From contig JANYDA010000059.1 of the NCBI GenBank assembly GCA_025360005.1, forward strand, positions 1 through 64,000: 64,000 nt of DNA, written 5' to 3'. The notes below the pieces were generated by a model. It made no database searches, had not been told where the DNA came from, and worked only from the letters and a program-made list of their open reading frames with translations. This stretch comes from Fibrobacteria bacterium (GTDB taxonomy: Bacteria > Fibrobacterota > Fibrobacteria > UBA11236). Shown here piece after piece: positions 1 to 9,408 of the stretch (the first letter of the stretch is position 1; the number at the start of each line of letters is the position of its first letter). The position numbers were made by a program, and so were the translations under genes.

Positions 1-20
1 ATCCTCATTGCCTAGACATT

Positions 21-137
21 CCCTGGTGTATACAGCTTGAGGGCCACACCTGTTCCCATCCCGAACACAGAAGTTAAGACTCAACGCGCCTATGGTACTA
101 CGGTCATTTGCCGTGGGAGAGTGGGTCTATGCCAGGG
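21..137 (+). rRNA. rrf: 5S ribosomal RNA
   Basis: The ends CCCTGG (21-26) and CCAGGG (132-137) close the terminal helix of a molecule of about 117 nt. The interior has the conserved 5S core CCCATCCCGAACACAGAAGTTAAG around 55-78 (here seen as its two halves, CCCATCCCGAACAC and AGAAGTTAAG). It is followed directly by a terminator, so this is the last gene of an rRNA operon whose 16S and 23S genes lie left of the window. The exact ends are set by the terminal helix and may be off by one or two bases. Confidence 0.96.
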
Positions 138-149
138 TATAAATCAAAG

Positions 150-182
150 CGGCCACTCCCTAGGGAGTGGCCGTCTTTGTTT
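150..182 (+). terminator. Intrinsic terminator of the rRNA operon
   Basis: A perfect 11-bp stem (150-160 with 163-173, arm CGGCCACTCCC) with a two-base loop is followed by TCTTTGTTT. It starts 13 nt after the 5S rRNA. Confidence 0.93.
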
Positions 183-256
183 CTAGGCGATCCATGCCGG
201 GGTTGAATGGATAGACCAAGTTATCCTGGCGAAGAATCGAAAAAGTTTTCGCGGCC

Positions 257-290
257 AGGGCCATCCCTCTGGGACGGCCCTTTCTGTTTG
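257..290 (+). terminator. Second, tandem rRNA terminator
   Basis: An 11-position stem with one A-C mismatch (257-267 with 271-281, arm AGGGCCATCCC) and a TCT loop is followed by TTCTGTTTG. Tandem terminators are common after rRNA operons. No gene lies between the two. Confidence 0.8.
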
Positions 291-670
291 TAGGCCGGGG
301 CAATACCTTGAGAGTGGAAGTCCTTCGGCAAGCAGGTCTTAGCAATCCAAGCGATATCTGGAAAGTACTGTAGCTGGCTTGCGGGCGGTGCGGAACTAGA
401 ACGGCCCCGTTATCCCGTCGTGAAATCATTCCGGACGCAGGTGGCCGTGTCGATGGCGGGTGCCCGTCCGCCTGCGATGCGGCGGGTGCGGGTTCAGGCA
501 CGGGACTGCAGGGCCTGTGCGGGAGTTTTCCGGGACGTTTCGGAGAGGCGATTTCGCTGCGCTGATCCCTGCGGGAGAGGGGAAAGTCAAAACTCTCTGG
601 ATTGTAAGACCCACGAAAATGAATTCATTTCGCATGTTTTCCTGGGGTTATTACGGTTTATAGCGATGAT
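291..670. other. Gene-free stretch between rRNA terminators and an orphan terminator
   Basis: I see no convincing protein gene here. The open frames present have no Shine-Dalgarno sequence and no recognisable product. Because the stretch ends in a strong rightward terminator (671-705) with no gene in front of it, it may hold a small RNA. I could not define a promoter. Confidence 0.5.
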
Positions 671-705
671 ATCGCTGCGTAAAACGCAGCGATTGTTTTT
701 CTTTT
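671..705 (+). terminator. Strong intrinsic terminator with no upstream gene
   Basis: A perfect 9-bp stem ATCGCTGCG (671-679) pairs with CGCAGCGAT (685-693) over a TAAAA loop and is followed by TGTTTTTCTTTT. The T-run is on the right only, so it stops rightward transcription. It lies 40 nt before the 745 gene, so it either ends an unannotated transcript or attenuates that gene. Confidence 0.85.
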
Positions 706-744
706 GGCGCAGGCAAGACTGTCCGTTGGCCCTATATTCATGAT

Positions 745-1599
745 GTGGAAACGGCAACGGCGGAACGCGTCCGCATCTTTGAATACCTCGACTACCGAGA
801 GTGGCTGCGGTCCGCCTACCAGGCGCGGAAAAAAGTGAACGTGCATTTTTCCTATCGCTATATCGCCGGCAAGATCTCCATGGATTCCGGAACCTTGACC
901 CGGATTTTGGGCGGGCAGCGGAACCTGGATGGGGAAGCGGCGCTGGGCTTGGCCAGGGTTTTCAACCTCACCGATCATGAGCGGGATTATTTCCAGGCCT
1001 TGGTACTGTTCTGCCAGGCCAAAAATTCCACCGAAAAAAACCTGTTCCTGGAAAAGGTTTTGCGTTTACGCGGCTCCAAGGTCAAGACCCTGGACGAACA
1101 CCAATATGAATTCTTCCGCAAGTGGTATTATGCCGCGGTGCGCGAGATGCTGAACTTCTATCCTTATGACGGGAATCCGAATAAACTGGCCAAGATGCTG
1201 CGGCCCGCCATTACGCCACAGGAAGCCAAAGACGCGGTCAAGCTGCTCATGGATAACGGCATGGTGGAAATGAAGGCCGACGGCGGATCCTTCCAACTCA
1301 CGGAAAAGCTGATCAGCTCCGGGGAAAGCATCCGCTCCGTGTTCGTGCATAACCTGCAATCCTCCATGTCCGAGCTGGGAGCCAAGGCCCTGTTCGAGGT
1401 GGATGCGGCGGAGCGGGATTATTCGGGACTGACACTGAGCATTTCCCCCAAGGGATTCCAGGACCTGAAGGACATGATCAAGGTTTTCCGCCGCGATGTT
1501 TTGGAACGCGTGCGCAAGGACAAGGACGTAACCGGCGTATACCAGATGAATTTCCAATTCTTCCCGATTTCGCGGCAGCACGGAAATGGGGCCGCATGA
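745..1599 (+). CDS. TIGR02147 family protein
   Basis: This 284-aa protein matches TIGR02147, a paralogous family described from Fibrobacter succinogenes. The N-terminal part (about residues 8-70, IFEYLDYREWLRSAYQARK, then GTLTRILGGQRNLDG) reads like a helix-turn-helix module in the family. The rest is helical with no catalytic motif. There is no signal peptide or membrane segment, so it is probably a cytoplasmic regulator, but its true role is unknown. I chose the GTG start at 745 because the two nearby ATGs (740, 743) are out of frame; no clear Shine-Dalgarno is visible. Its stop overlaps the start of the following lipoprotein gene (ATGA), a pairing that suggests it controls or supports that surface protein. 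This gene is the main taxonomic marker in the window. Confidence 0.85.
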   Translation: METATAERVRIFEYLDYREWLRSAYQARKKVNVHFSYRYIAGKISMDSGTLTRILGGQRNLDGEAALGLARVFNLTDHERDYFQALVLFCQAKNSTEKNLFLEKVLRLRGSKVKTLDEHQYEFFRKWYYAAVREMLNFYPYDGNPNKLAKMLRPAITPQEAKDAVKLLMDNGMVEMKADGGSFQLTEKLISSGESIRSVFVHNLQSSMSELGAKALFEVDAAERDYSGLTLSISPKGFQDLKDMIKVFRRDVLERVRKDKDVTGVYQMNFQFFPISRQHGNGAA

Positions 1600-3365
1600 A
1601 GACCCGTATTCTTGGCGTTACCTATGGGGCGGGCGTTATAGCCTGGGCAGCTTTGCTGTTGGGGGGATGCCTGTCCGCTCCGGAGCGGGTGGCGCAGGGG
1701 GGCAGCGGGACGGAGTATACTAACGGAACCTTAGTGGTGGGCTGGGTTTCCCAGTCGGACGGATCAGCGGCCCGCAATGCACGCGTTTGGATCCGGCCCA
1801 GCAATTATCTGCGCGATACTTCCCTCGCCGATGCGCCGCTTCCGGCGCCGGACGGGTATTCTGATTCGGCGGGCTATTTCCACGTGGACTCCGTGCCGTT
1901 CGGCTCTTATACCATGGAGGTGCGGGACGATAAGGGTCAAGGCCTGGCGTTGGATTTCGACGCCTACGGGTTGGTGACGGATCTCTCCCGCTCCACCGTG
2001 AACCCTTTGGGATCCTTGGAAGGCACCGTGTCGGAGGCGCCGGTCGCCTCCGCTGCGCCGGCCATTGCGAATGCGACGTCCGGATCCGCCGCCGCGATCG
2101 CGTCGCAGGACAGTGTGAGGGCCTATGTGCAAGTCATCGGGTTGAACCGCGTAACGCGGGCGGATGCGGCGGGGAAATTCTCCTTCCCGGATCTGCCGCC
2201 GGGAATCCATTCCATCCGCGCATTGTCGTCGCGCGCGGGTCTGGGGATAAGGCAGCCGGGACAGGTTATCATCCGATCGGCCGAGGCCACGCGCCTGGAC
2301 AGCCTTGTGGTGGACAGCGCCGGGACGGAAAACTATGCCACCTGGCCTTATGCGCGCAAGATACGCATCCATGCATCTTCGGTCGGCGTCGTGGGGCCGG
2401 TGGCGGATTTTCCTTTGCTGGTACGAATCTATGGCGACGATTCCGTTTTCGGAAAGTCCGATGGCAAGGATTTGCGTTTCGCCGCGGCGGATGGGCGCCA
2501 TCTTGCCTTTGAGCTGGAACGGTGGGAACCCGCCACGCGCTTGGCGGAATTCTGGGTCCATCTGGATTCCCTGCCGCCCGGCGCTTCGGCGCCGGCCGGA
2601 TCGGATTCGGGCGAGATCACCATGTACTGGGGAAAACCCAATGCGCCTCTGCTTTCGGACGGGCCCGCGGTATTCGCGTCCTTCGCCGGAGTCTGGCATT
2701 TGTCGGAAGCGCAATGGGGCACGGATTCCCTGGCTACGAGCGATGCTTCGCCTTACGCGGCCACGGCTTTCGGCCACCTGGCGCCGGGCAACCGCCGCGC
2801 CGTGTGGGGTTATTCCGGATTGTTCGCCGGGACCCAATATCTGATGGCGCCGGGATCGGATTCGCTGCGGCCCGCCGCCGCGGTCATGCTGTCGGCCTGG
2901 ATCCGTCCCACCGCCACCGATGTCGATGGCGGGGAGGTCGCCAGCCTGGGCGACAATTATGCCCTACGTGTCAAGCCGGACGGGACCCCGATGTTCTTCG
3001 CATTCGATGATGCGGCCTGGGACGGGCATTCCCCGGCGTCGATCCGCAAATGGAAACTCTGTGAAGCCAAGGGCATCAAAGTCATGGATCAGCGTTGGCA
3101 TTGGCTGGTGGGGATGGCGGACGGGGCAATGCTGCGACTGTTCGTGGACGGAGAGGAAAAGGCCGCGGTTCCCTTCGCGCAGAAGCTGGCCTATCCGCTG
3201 GGCAAGGATTTCTGGATCGGCAGGAATGGCGGCGACGACAACTTGCATGATTTCCGCGGGCAAATCGATGAGGTGAGGGTGACCCGCCAGGTCCGATCGG
3301 CCGCGTGGATCAAGCTCGCCTACGAGAACCAAAAATCCGGCTCCACTCTGCTGGAGTTCCGCTAA
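1596..3365 (+). CDS. Surface lipoprotein with DUF2341 and LamG-like domains
   Basis: This 589-aa protein starts with a lipoprotein signal peptide whose lipobox is LLGGC, cysteine at residue 25. Next come carboxypeptidase-regulatory-like beta domains (about 45-125 and 175-240; for example GKFSFPDLPPGIHSIRAL), then a DUF2341 domain (about 245-350, beginning near YATWPYARKIRI and including FPLLVRI), and a C-terminal concanavalin/LamG-type domain (about 365-589, with WHLSEA, LFAGTQYL, SAWIRP, WIGRNGG and IDEVRV). Such domains usually bind glycans or act as adhesive modules on the cell surface; no catalytic residues are evident. It is translationally coupled to the TIGR02147 gene. The function is inferred from domains only and the ligand is unknown. 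Confidence 0.82.
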   Translation: MKTRILGVTYGAGVIAWAALLLGGCLSAPERVAQGGSGTEYTNGTLVVGWVSQSDGSAARNARVWIRPSNYLRDTSLADAPLPAPDGYSDSAGYFHVDSVPFGSYTMEVRDDKGQGLALDFDAYGLVTDLSRSTVNPLGSLEGTVSEAPVASAAPAIANATSGSAAAIASQDSVRAYVQVIGLNRVTRADAAGKFSFPDLPPGIHSIRALSSRAGLGIRQPGQVIIRSAEATRLDSLVVDSAGTENYATWPYARKIRIHASSVGVVGPVADFPLLVRIYGDDSVFGKSDGKDLRFAAADGRHLAFELERWEPATRLAEFWVHLDSLPPGASAPAGSDSGEITMYWGKPNAPLLSDGPAVFASFAGVWHLSEAQWGTDSLATSDASPYAATAFGHLAPGNRRAVWGYSGLFAGTQYLMAPGSDSLRPAAAVMLSAWIRPTATDVDGGEVASLGDNYALRVKPDGTPMFFAFDDAAWDGHSPASIRKWKLCEAKGIKVMDQRWHWLVGMADGAMLRLFVDGEEKAAVPFAQKLAYPLGKDFWIGRNGGDDNLHDFRGQIDEVRVTRQVRSAAWIKLAYENQKSGSTLLEFR

Positions 3366-3467
3366 ACGTATCCGCCCGGGCGCCGGCCTGGGCCGTTCCC
3401 CGCAGGCCTCCGCCGCGCCCGTTGTTCAGCCATTGCCGTATATCCGCAGTCCGCCTACATTGGGGCC

Positions 3468-4136
3468 ATGGGAGTTTTCACAGCCGCGATTTTCGATTTG
3501 GACGGATTGCTGATGGACAGCGAGCCCATTTGGATGTGGGCGCAGATGAAGGTATTCAAGGACCGGGGAGCGCTGCTGACCGAGGAGATGCAATTGGCGA
3601 CCACGGGGATGCGCATGCAGGAATCCATCCTGGCCTGGCGCGCTTATTTTCCGGGAGTGGAAATCGATCCCGCCGCCATCCGCGAGGACTTGTTGGAATT
3701 GGTGCGGAGCCGCATGCTGGAATCCGGTCAGGCCAAGCCGGGCGCTTTGCAGGCGGTGGAAACTTGCCGCCGGGCGGGCTGCCGCTTGGCCATCGCATCT
3801 TCCTCCATGCCGGAGATCATCGCCGCCGCGGTGGAGCGCATGGGCGTTCGCGATCTGTTCCAGGCGCTGGTATCCGCGGAAGGGGAGGCGCATGGCAAAC
3901 CGCACCCGGCAGTCTACCTGTCGGCGGCGGCCCGCTTGGGCGTGGACCCGGCCGATTGCATAGCCTTCGAGGATTCCGTGTTCGGCGTGCAGGCCATCAA
4001 AGCGGCCGGCATGTTCTGCGTGGCCGTGCCGGAAGCGCATAATCGGGGCCGGAAGGAATACGCCATCGCGGACAGGATCCTGGGTTCGCTTACGGAGTTC
4101 CGGAGGAAGGATCTGGAGCGCGATGGAGGCGGGTGA
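3468..4136 (+). CDS. HAD-family sugar-phosphate phosphatase (HxpB/YniC-like)
   Basis: This 222-aa protein is a complete HAD subfamily IA phosphatase. Motif I is FDLDGLLMDSEP (D10 nucleophile, D12 acid/base), motif II is IASSS, the motif III lysine is in GKPHP and motif IV is FEDSVFG. DLDGLLMDSEPIW is very close to E. coli HxpB (YniC), which dephosphorylates 2-deoxyglucose-6-phosphate and other hexose phosphates, so a similar broad hexose-phosphatase role is likely. No signal peptide is present, so it is cytoplasmic. The ATG at 3468 precedes the first beta strand directly. It lies 102 bp after the lipoprotein gene and converges with the broken repeat protein, so it is probably its own transcription unit. 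Confidence 0.85.
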   Translation: MGVFTAAIFDLDGLLMDSEPIWMWAQMKVFKDRGALLTEEMQLATTGMRMQESILAWRAYFPGVEIDPAAIREDLLELVRSRMLESGQAKPGALQAVETCRRAGCRLAIASSSMPEIIAAAVERMGVRDLFQALVSAEGEAHGKPHPAVYLSAAARLGVDPADCIAFEDSVFGVQAIKAAGMFCVAVPEAHNRGRKEYAIADRILGSLTEFRRKDLERDGGG

Positions 4137-4191
4137 ATGCAACCGGTTCGGACCGCGCTCCTGGGCCGACGCCAAAAGATCACAAATGATT

Positions 4192-5242
4192 TCATTTTCT
4201 GAAAATGAATCTGCGGGTCCGGACCGTTCCCCCCGCATGTAACACCAGGGTATAGGCCCCAGTGGCCATTCCGGCGCCCTCCAAAGTTGCATTATGAGCC
4301 CCTGTGGCCAGATGGGAATGCAGCAAGGTACCTTTCCTGTTACCCCTGGTATCGTAAACGCCCAGATCCGCCGGGCCGGGCCGGGCGGTAGTGAAATCGA
4401 TTCCGGATCCCGGTCGAAGCTGGTTGTCCGGATGGGGCCCGAACCCGGTTTCGCGAGCGGATGTGCCGGGAAGGGCGATACCTGAACTTATCTCTGCGAG
4501 CTTCCGCCTCCATACCCCGCTGGTCGAACCGGCCACGAGATAAGCGCCGCTGATGGCCAAGCAGTCAATGCTGGCGGCCGGCAAACCTTCGCTCACGTCC
4601 GTCCAGGTGGCCGCGTTGTCGGCCGAGCGCAACACGCCTTTATTGAATCCAACGAAGAGATCGCTGCCGTTGACGAACAGGGACGAAACGAAAGGGCTGT
4701 CTATTCCGGCATTGGCACCCGACCAGGATGCCGCGTTATCGGCGGAGCGGAATATGCCGCTGCTGGTCCCCGCGAACAGATAGTTGCCGGTTCCGGCCAA
4801 CGCGTAGACTGAGTGGTTCGGTAATCCAGTATTGGCCTCCGCCCAGGAAGTTCCGTTGTCGGTGGCCGCTCACCGCCATCGCCACGATGTTCATCTCCGC
4901 CAAACCCTTGTTCACCTCGGTCCAGGATGCGCCCCCATCGGAGGAATGGAACACGCCGGATCCCATCGTCCCTGCGAATAGGGTACCGCCGAAAATGGCG
5001 AAGGAGCTGACCCAGGTGGCGGTCAATCCATTCTGGACGGGAGACCAAGAGGTCCCGTCGTTCTGGGATCTGAACAGCCCTCCCACCGCGGTAGCCACGA
5101 AAAGATTGTCGCCATTGATCAAGAAGGCATTATCGGGTCCGCCCTGCGGCCCGTGTACAGTCGCCCATTGGGCATGGCAAATGCCGGGACAAAAAGCCAG
5201 CAGTAAAGACGGCAATACGCAGCCGAATATTATTTTACGCAT
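4192..5242 (-). pseudogene. Broken secreted repeat protein with T9SS-like tail
   Basis: Two reading frames together make one protein that parallels its neighbour at 5293-6516. The N-terminal half (5242 to about 4870) has a signal peptide (MRKIIFGCVLPSLLLAFCPG...CHAQ) and BNR/photosystem-stability-like repeats such as LFRSQNDGTSWSPVQNGL. At MAVSG (near 4873) the frame changes to one reading DNGTSWAEANTGL, LAGTGNYLFAGTSSG and so on, to 4192. By comparison with the other repeats, about 15 residues between SG and DNG are replaced by 4 nt, so about 41 nt are missing and the frame is lost. The end (GIDFTTARPGPADLGVYD... to FRK) resembles a T9SS type A sorting domain. It could be a real pseudogene or an assembly error in a repeat. 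The ATG at 5242 is chosen because it begins the signal peptide. Confidence 0.8.
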
Positions 5243-5292
5243 GTCCCGGAATCCATATCGTTCTTGTATTTCGTGGATGTGATTTTCATATA

Positions 5293-6516
5293 TCATCTTC
5301 TGAATTCAAACCCGCGGGTCCGCACCGATCCTCGCGAACGGAGCACCAAGGCATAGGCCCCCGTAGTCATCCCTGAGCCCATGAAAAAGGCCTGGTGCGC
5401 TCCCGCCGGGAGATTGGAGTGGAGCAAGGTGGCGATTTTGCGACCCCGGCCATCCCGGATTTCCAGATCGACCATGCCTGGACGCGCGGTGGAAAAGTCG
5501 ATTCCCGCGCCCGGCCGGAGCGGGTTCGGCAGATTCGGCGCGAATCGAAACAGGGGCTTCGCCGCGAATGGCGGGAGCAGGGCGGCGGGCAACTGGGAAA
5601 GCGGCCTGCTGTATACGCCCCCGATGGTGCCCGCGTAAAGATTTCCATCGATAACCGTTAGCGCGCGTACGTCCAGGTTCACCAAGCCGGTATTGAAGGG
5701 TTTCCAATTCGCGCCGTGGTCGCCGGAATAATACACGCCCGCATCGGTGGCCGCGAAGAGCGTGCTCCCGTTCACCACCAGGCGCCAGATTTCGCTGGCG
5801 GGCAACCCGGAGGTGGCGGACATCCAGGTTTTCCCGCTGTCCTGGGATAGATAGGCGCCCTGGACCAGCACCGCGAATAGGGAACTTCCGTTCACGGCCA
5901 GATCGTTGACGCCGGTGAGGGACAATCTTCCGCCCGCGGATTTCCAGATTCCGCCGCGATTATCGGAAGTGTAAACTTCCCCGGCGCGACTTCCCGCGAA
6001 GAGTTTGCCACCCATGGCCGCAAGGGCCGAGATCCGCGTATTGGCGGGCAAGCCGCTATCGGCGGCCGTCCAGTTGGAACCGGTGGTATCCGAACGGTAA
6101 ATACCGGTCGGGGTGGCGGCGAACGCATCGTTGCCGGACACCAGGATTGCCACTACGGCGGAATCGGGAGTCAGGCCCGAGCTGATGTATTTCCAATTCG
6201 CGCCCGTGTCCGTGGAGAGATAGGCCCCCTTGCGCGTGCCCGCGAAGATGTTGCTCCCGCTGACGGTCAGCGCCAGCACCGAATTCCCGTCCAGGCCTTT
6301 ATTGATCGGGGTCCAGCTGGTTCCGCTATCGCCGGATAGGAACGCCCCATTGTCATCGCCCACCAGCAGGTAGCGGCCGCTTTTGCCGAGCGTATGGATG
6401 GAAGTGAGTCCGCACCATTGCCATTGGGCATGGCAGGCTCCCGCGCTGAGGGTTAACAGCAGGAGACCGGAAAAGAGGCGGCGAATCAGGGCGGATGGGA
6501 TTTTGGGATTGGGCAT
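5293..6516 (-). CDS. Secreted beta-propeller repeat protein with T9SS-like C-terminus
   Basis: This 407-aa intact paralogue of the broken gene downstream has a signal peptide ending at CHAQ (about residue 31). About seven repeats of roughly 40 residues follow, with the pattern G..LFAGT..G.Y.S.D.G..W....GL, typical of BNR/YCF48-like beta-propellers (about 35-310). The C-terminal region from about 325 (NLPNPLRPGAGIDFSTARPG... TGAYALVLRSRGSV) resembles the FlgD-like/T9SS type A sorting domain and should direct export and surface attachment if the cell has a Por system. No catalytic motif is seen. The two paralogues lie head to tail about 50 bp apart, which points to local duplication. The cargo function is unknown. 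Confidence 0.75.
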   Translation of the reverse strand: MPNPKIPSALIRRLFSGLLLLTLSAGACHAQWQWCGLTSIHTLGKSGRYLLVGDDNGAFLSGDSGTSWTPINKGLDGNSVLALTVSGSNIFAGTRKGAYLSTDTGANWKYISSGLTPDSAVVAILVSGNDAFAATPTGIYRSDTTGSNWTAADSGLPANTRISALAAMGGKLFAGSRAGEVYTSDNRGGIWKSAGGRLSLTGVNDLAVNGSSLFAVLVQGAYLSQDSGKTWMSATSGLPASEIWRLVVNGSTLFAATDAGVYYSGDHGANWKPFNTGLVNLDVRALTVIDGNLYAGTIGGVYSRPLSQLPAALLPPFAAKPLFRFAPNLPNPLRPGAGIDFSTARPGMVDLEIRDGRGRKIATLLHSNLPAGAHQAFFMGSGMTTGAYALVLRSRGSVRTRGFEFRR

Positions 6517-6577
6517 GGCGGAAAAATAATCGTTTTATGAATGCGTCGTCATGCTGATCACGGGGGAATTTCCGGAG

Positions 6578-7051
6578 TCAGGGAACTGCGCGGCCTTGAA
6601 GCCCGAATTCCCGCATGGCCGGGATGAAGTTCCGGTTCTCATGCCCGGCCCGGCTCAGCTTCACCAAAGCGAAGCGCTGCAAGGGGCGTAAGGCGGACCA
6701 GGCTTTGAGGGGCAGATCCAGTTTGACACTGCGGGCTTGTTCCAGAACCTGGGCCGGTATTTCGCCGGGGTCCTCCCAAACCGGATCCGGAAGTTCCGCC
6801 AAGAGGGAAGGGCGCGATCCGGTGATGCTTTCGACCACGCGCGCGAGCTCCTCCGCATACGCGCGGATATCCGCTTCCCCGGCGAAAGGGGCTTGCACCA
6901 GCCGCAGCCGTTGCGCTTGATCCAGCTTGGACCATTCGTTCAACTTCAATTTCACGCCGCTTACGTCCAGGCGCAGGCGCACGGCCATGGGGATGCAGCG
7001 CAGGGAATCCACGAAGTCGGCTTCAAAGCCGAAAAAGGCGGCATCGTTCAT
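6578..7051 (-). CDS. Nitrate reductase-associated protein (PF09655-like)
   Basis: This 157-aa protein ([23 protein letters not shown]... [22 protein letters not shown]) matches the small conserved nitrate-reductase-associated family known mainly from cyanobacterial and other nitrate assimilation loci. The family has no defined biochemistry; an assembly or stabilising role for the reductase is presumed. It has two internally similar halves around [17 protein letters not shown] and [18 protein letters not shown]. There is no signal peptide. The ATG at 7051 overlaps the stop of the nitrate reductase gene (ATGA), so the two are translationally coupled. It is the last gene of the leftward nitrate operon. 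Confidence 0.85.
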   Translation of the reverse strand: MNDAAFFGFEADFVDSLRCIPMAVRLRLDVSGVKLKLNEWSKLDQAQRLRLVQAPFAGEADIRAYAEELARVVESITGSRPSLLAELPDPVWEDPGEIPAQVLEQARSVKLDLPLKAWSALRPLQRFALVKLSRAGHENRNFIPAMREFGLQGRAVP

Positions 7052-9291
7052 GCGTCCGCGTCTTTCTCCACGCGCACGGCGCAATGCTTGTAGGAGGGTT
7101 GCCGCGAATGGGTGTCGAAGGCCGGGAAGGTGAGGCGGTTGACTTCCACGTCGTGCATGGGCATGAAGAGCTGGCCGGGCTGGACCGTGGAGGCCACCGC
7201 CGCGCGCGCGCGCGCCTGGCCGCGCAGGGATTTCACGATCACCCAATCGCCCGAGGCTATCTTGAGGTGAGAGGCGTCGTCCGGATGGATCTCCACGTAG
7301 GAGTCCGCGGCATAGAGCTTGCGCAGCACGGCGGATTTGCCGGTGCGCGTATTGGTATGCCATTGGGCCGAGGAGCTGCGCCCGGTGAGCAGGGCGAAGG
7401 GAAACTCCGGGGTTACCGGTTCCGGAATGGGTTGGGGCGGTCCGAATTGGAATTTGGCCTTGCCGTCCGGATGGTAGAAGCGGCCGTCCGCGAACAGACG
7501 GCGTTCCTTTTCGATGCCCGCGTGGGCGGGGATGGATCCAGTCGCGGCGCCCGCTGCTTCAGCGGCCGAATAAGGCCATTGGATCCCGCCCTCCTCGTCG
7601 ATCATCTTATAGTCGCGGATGCCGGAGAAATCGCAGGGGCGGCCCACGCTGAGCTTGGACATCACCTGGAAGGTCTGTTCGGGCGTGTCCATGTCCTTAA
7701 ACATGGCATCGCAACCCCAGTACTTGGCGATGAGCTTGAAGATGTAGAAGTCCGATAGCGCTTGGCCGGGTGCGGGAGAAACTTTCTTGAATAGCCCCAT
7801 GCGGCGTTCGGAGTTGATGACCACGCCTTCCTTTTCGCCCCAGCATGCGGAAGGCAGCACCAGATGGGCCAGGCGCGCGGTATCGGTATCATGGTACATG
7901 TCCTGCACCACCAGCAGATCCAGGTTCTTGGCCGCGCGCCGGAATTCTTCCTGATCGACCCAGGAATGGGCGGGGTTGGTGGCGATGATCCAGAGCGCCT
8001 TGATGCGGCCCTCTTTGACGCCGGTGAGGATTTGATCGTAGGCCAGGCCGGGTTTCTGCTGAATGATGTCGGTGTCGATGCCGAGAATGTCCGCCACTTC
8101 CCGCCGATGCGCGGCGTCCTGGAAATTGCGGCCTCCGGGCAGCCCGGAGGTATTGCTGAACAGGCGCGAGCCCATGGCGTTGACCTGGCCGGTGATGGAG
8201 TTGGCGCCCGTGCCGGGCCTGCCGATATTGCCCGTCATGAGCGCCAGGTTGATGATGGCCTGGGCCGTGCGCACGCCTTCATGGCTCTGGTTCACGCCCA
8301 TGGTCCACCACAGGGAGACGCGTTTGCCGGGACGGATGGCGCGCGCGAATTCCAGCAGGCGCGCTTCGCCCAGCCCGGTGATCTTGCCTACCGCGGCGGG
8401 GTGGTAAGTTTGCACATGCCGGGCGAATTCCCGGAAGCCGGTGGTGTTGGCGTCGATGTAGGCCTGATCGATCCAGCCTTCGCGGATGAGGACATGCGCC
8501 AGCCCGTAGAGCAGGGGCAAATCGGTTTTGGGCAGCAGGGGATAATGCCGGGTGGCCGCCAGCGCCGTCTCCGTCTGGCGCGGATCGACCACGATGATCT
8601 CCGGCTTGCGGGGGTTCATCATCACGCGCTCCCACATGATGGGATGGGCGATGCATGGGTTGGCGCCGAAGAAGACCAGCACGTCCGACTCTTCATAGTC
8701 CTTATAGGTAAAGGGGGGCGCGTCGAATCCGAAGGATTGCTTATAGGCTACGTGCGAGGTGGCCATGCATTGCCGCGTGTTGGCGTCCCCGTGCAACAGG
8801 CCCATGCCGAACTTGGTCAGGATCCCGAGCAGGAACAATTCCTCCATCGGGATCTGGCCCGTGCTCAGGAACGCCACGGACTCCTTGCCATGGCGGGCCA
8901 TGGTGGCCTTGATCTTGTCCGTGAATAGGTGCAGGGCCTGGTCCCACTCCACGGGCGCCAGCTTTCCGTCCTCCCCGCGGATCATGGGAGCGACGGCGCG
9001 GTTGTCCGCCTTGAGCGGGGTCAATGCCTCCCAGCCCTTGGGGCAGGCCATCCCCAGGTTGACGGGGTATTCCGGATCGGGCGTGAGGTTGACGGCCTTG
9101 CCGTCCTTCATGTGGATCTTGAGGCCGCAGCCGGTGGAGCAGAAGCCGCACACCATGGAGGTGGTGGAATCCGGCTGCAGGCGATCGGGAGTCTGCCCCA
9201 AGCCGAAGCGCCCCGGCGTCAGGACCATCTCATGGGTGAGGCGGCCGTGGCGTTGGCGCATGAAGACGGCGAACTTGTCTTTCAAATCCAT
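7048..9291 (-). CDS. nasA: Assimilatory nitrate reductase, molybdopterin catalytic subunit
   Basis: This 747-aa enzyme reduces nitrate to nitrite. It carries an N-terminal [4Fe-4S] site (C48, C51, C55, C83; CGFCSTGCG and GMACPKGW) and the probable molybdenum ligand C175 in [18 protein letters not shown], as in NasA/NarB/NapA-type bis-MGD enzymes. A molydopterin-dinucleotide-binding domain closes the protein ([20 protein letters not shown]). There is no twin-arginine signal, so it is cytoplasmic. It also lacks the C-terminal BFD-like [2Fe-2S] extension of Klebsiella NasA. I chose the ATG at 9291 over a further upstream in-frame start because it is preceded by GGAGGG and begins the conserved domain. 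The gene sits 117 bp after the DmsBC fusion gene, which probably supplies its electrons. Confidence 0.92.
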   Translation of the reverse strand: MDLKDKFAVFMRQRHGRLTHEMVLTPGRFGLGQTPDRLQPDSTTSMVCGFCSTGCGLKIHMKDGKAVNLTPDPEYPVNLGMACPKGWEALTPLKADNRAVAPMIRGEDGKLAPVEWDQALHLFTDKIKATMARHGKESVAFLSTGQIPMEELFLLGILTKFGMGLLHGDANTRQCMATSHVAYKQSFGFDAPPFTYKDYEESDVLVFFGANPCIAHPIMWERVMMNPRKPEIIVVDPRQTETALAATRHYPLLPKTDLPLLYGLAHVLIREGWIDQAYIDANTTGFREFARHVQTYHPAAVGKITGLGEARLLEFARAIRPGKRVSLWWTMGVNQSHEGVRTAQAIINLALMTGNIGRPGTGANSITGQVNAMGSRLFSNTSGLPGGRNFQDAAHRREVADILGIDTDIIQQKPGLAYDQILTGVKEGRIKALWIIATNPAHSWVDQEEFRRAAKNLDLLVVQDMYHDTDTARLAHLVLPSACWGEKEGVVINSERRMGLFKKVSPAPGQALSDFYIFKLIAKYWGCDAMFKDMDTPEQTFQVMSKLSVGRPCDFSGIRDYKMIDEEGGIQWPYSAAEAAGAATGSIPAHAGIEKERRLFADGRFYHPDGKAKFQFGPPQPIPEPVTPEFPFALLTGRSSSAQWHTNTRTGKSAVLRKLYAADSYVEIHPDDASHLKIASGDWVIVKSLRGQARARAAVASTVQPGQLFMPMHDVEVNRLTFPAFDTHSRQPSYKHCAVRVEKDADA

Positions 9292-9408
9292 GATCGGGAA
9301 TTCCCTCCGCTGACCGGAGTATAGTTTACTTGCCCCGAGCCCGCCCTGCAAGCCATGCGCGGACGCCGCGAAACGCTAAGACGCCAGGCGTATTAAGCGC
9401 CGGGCCCA

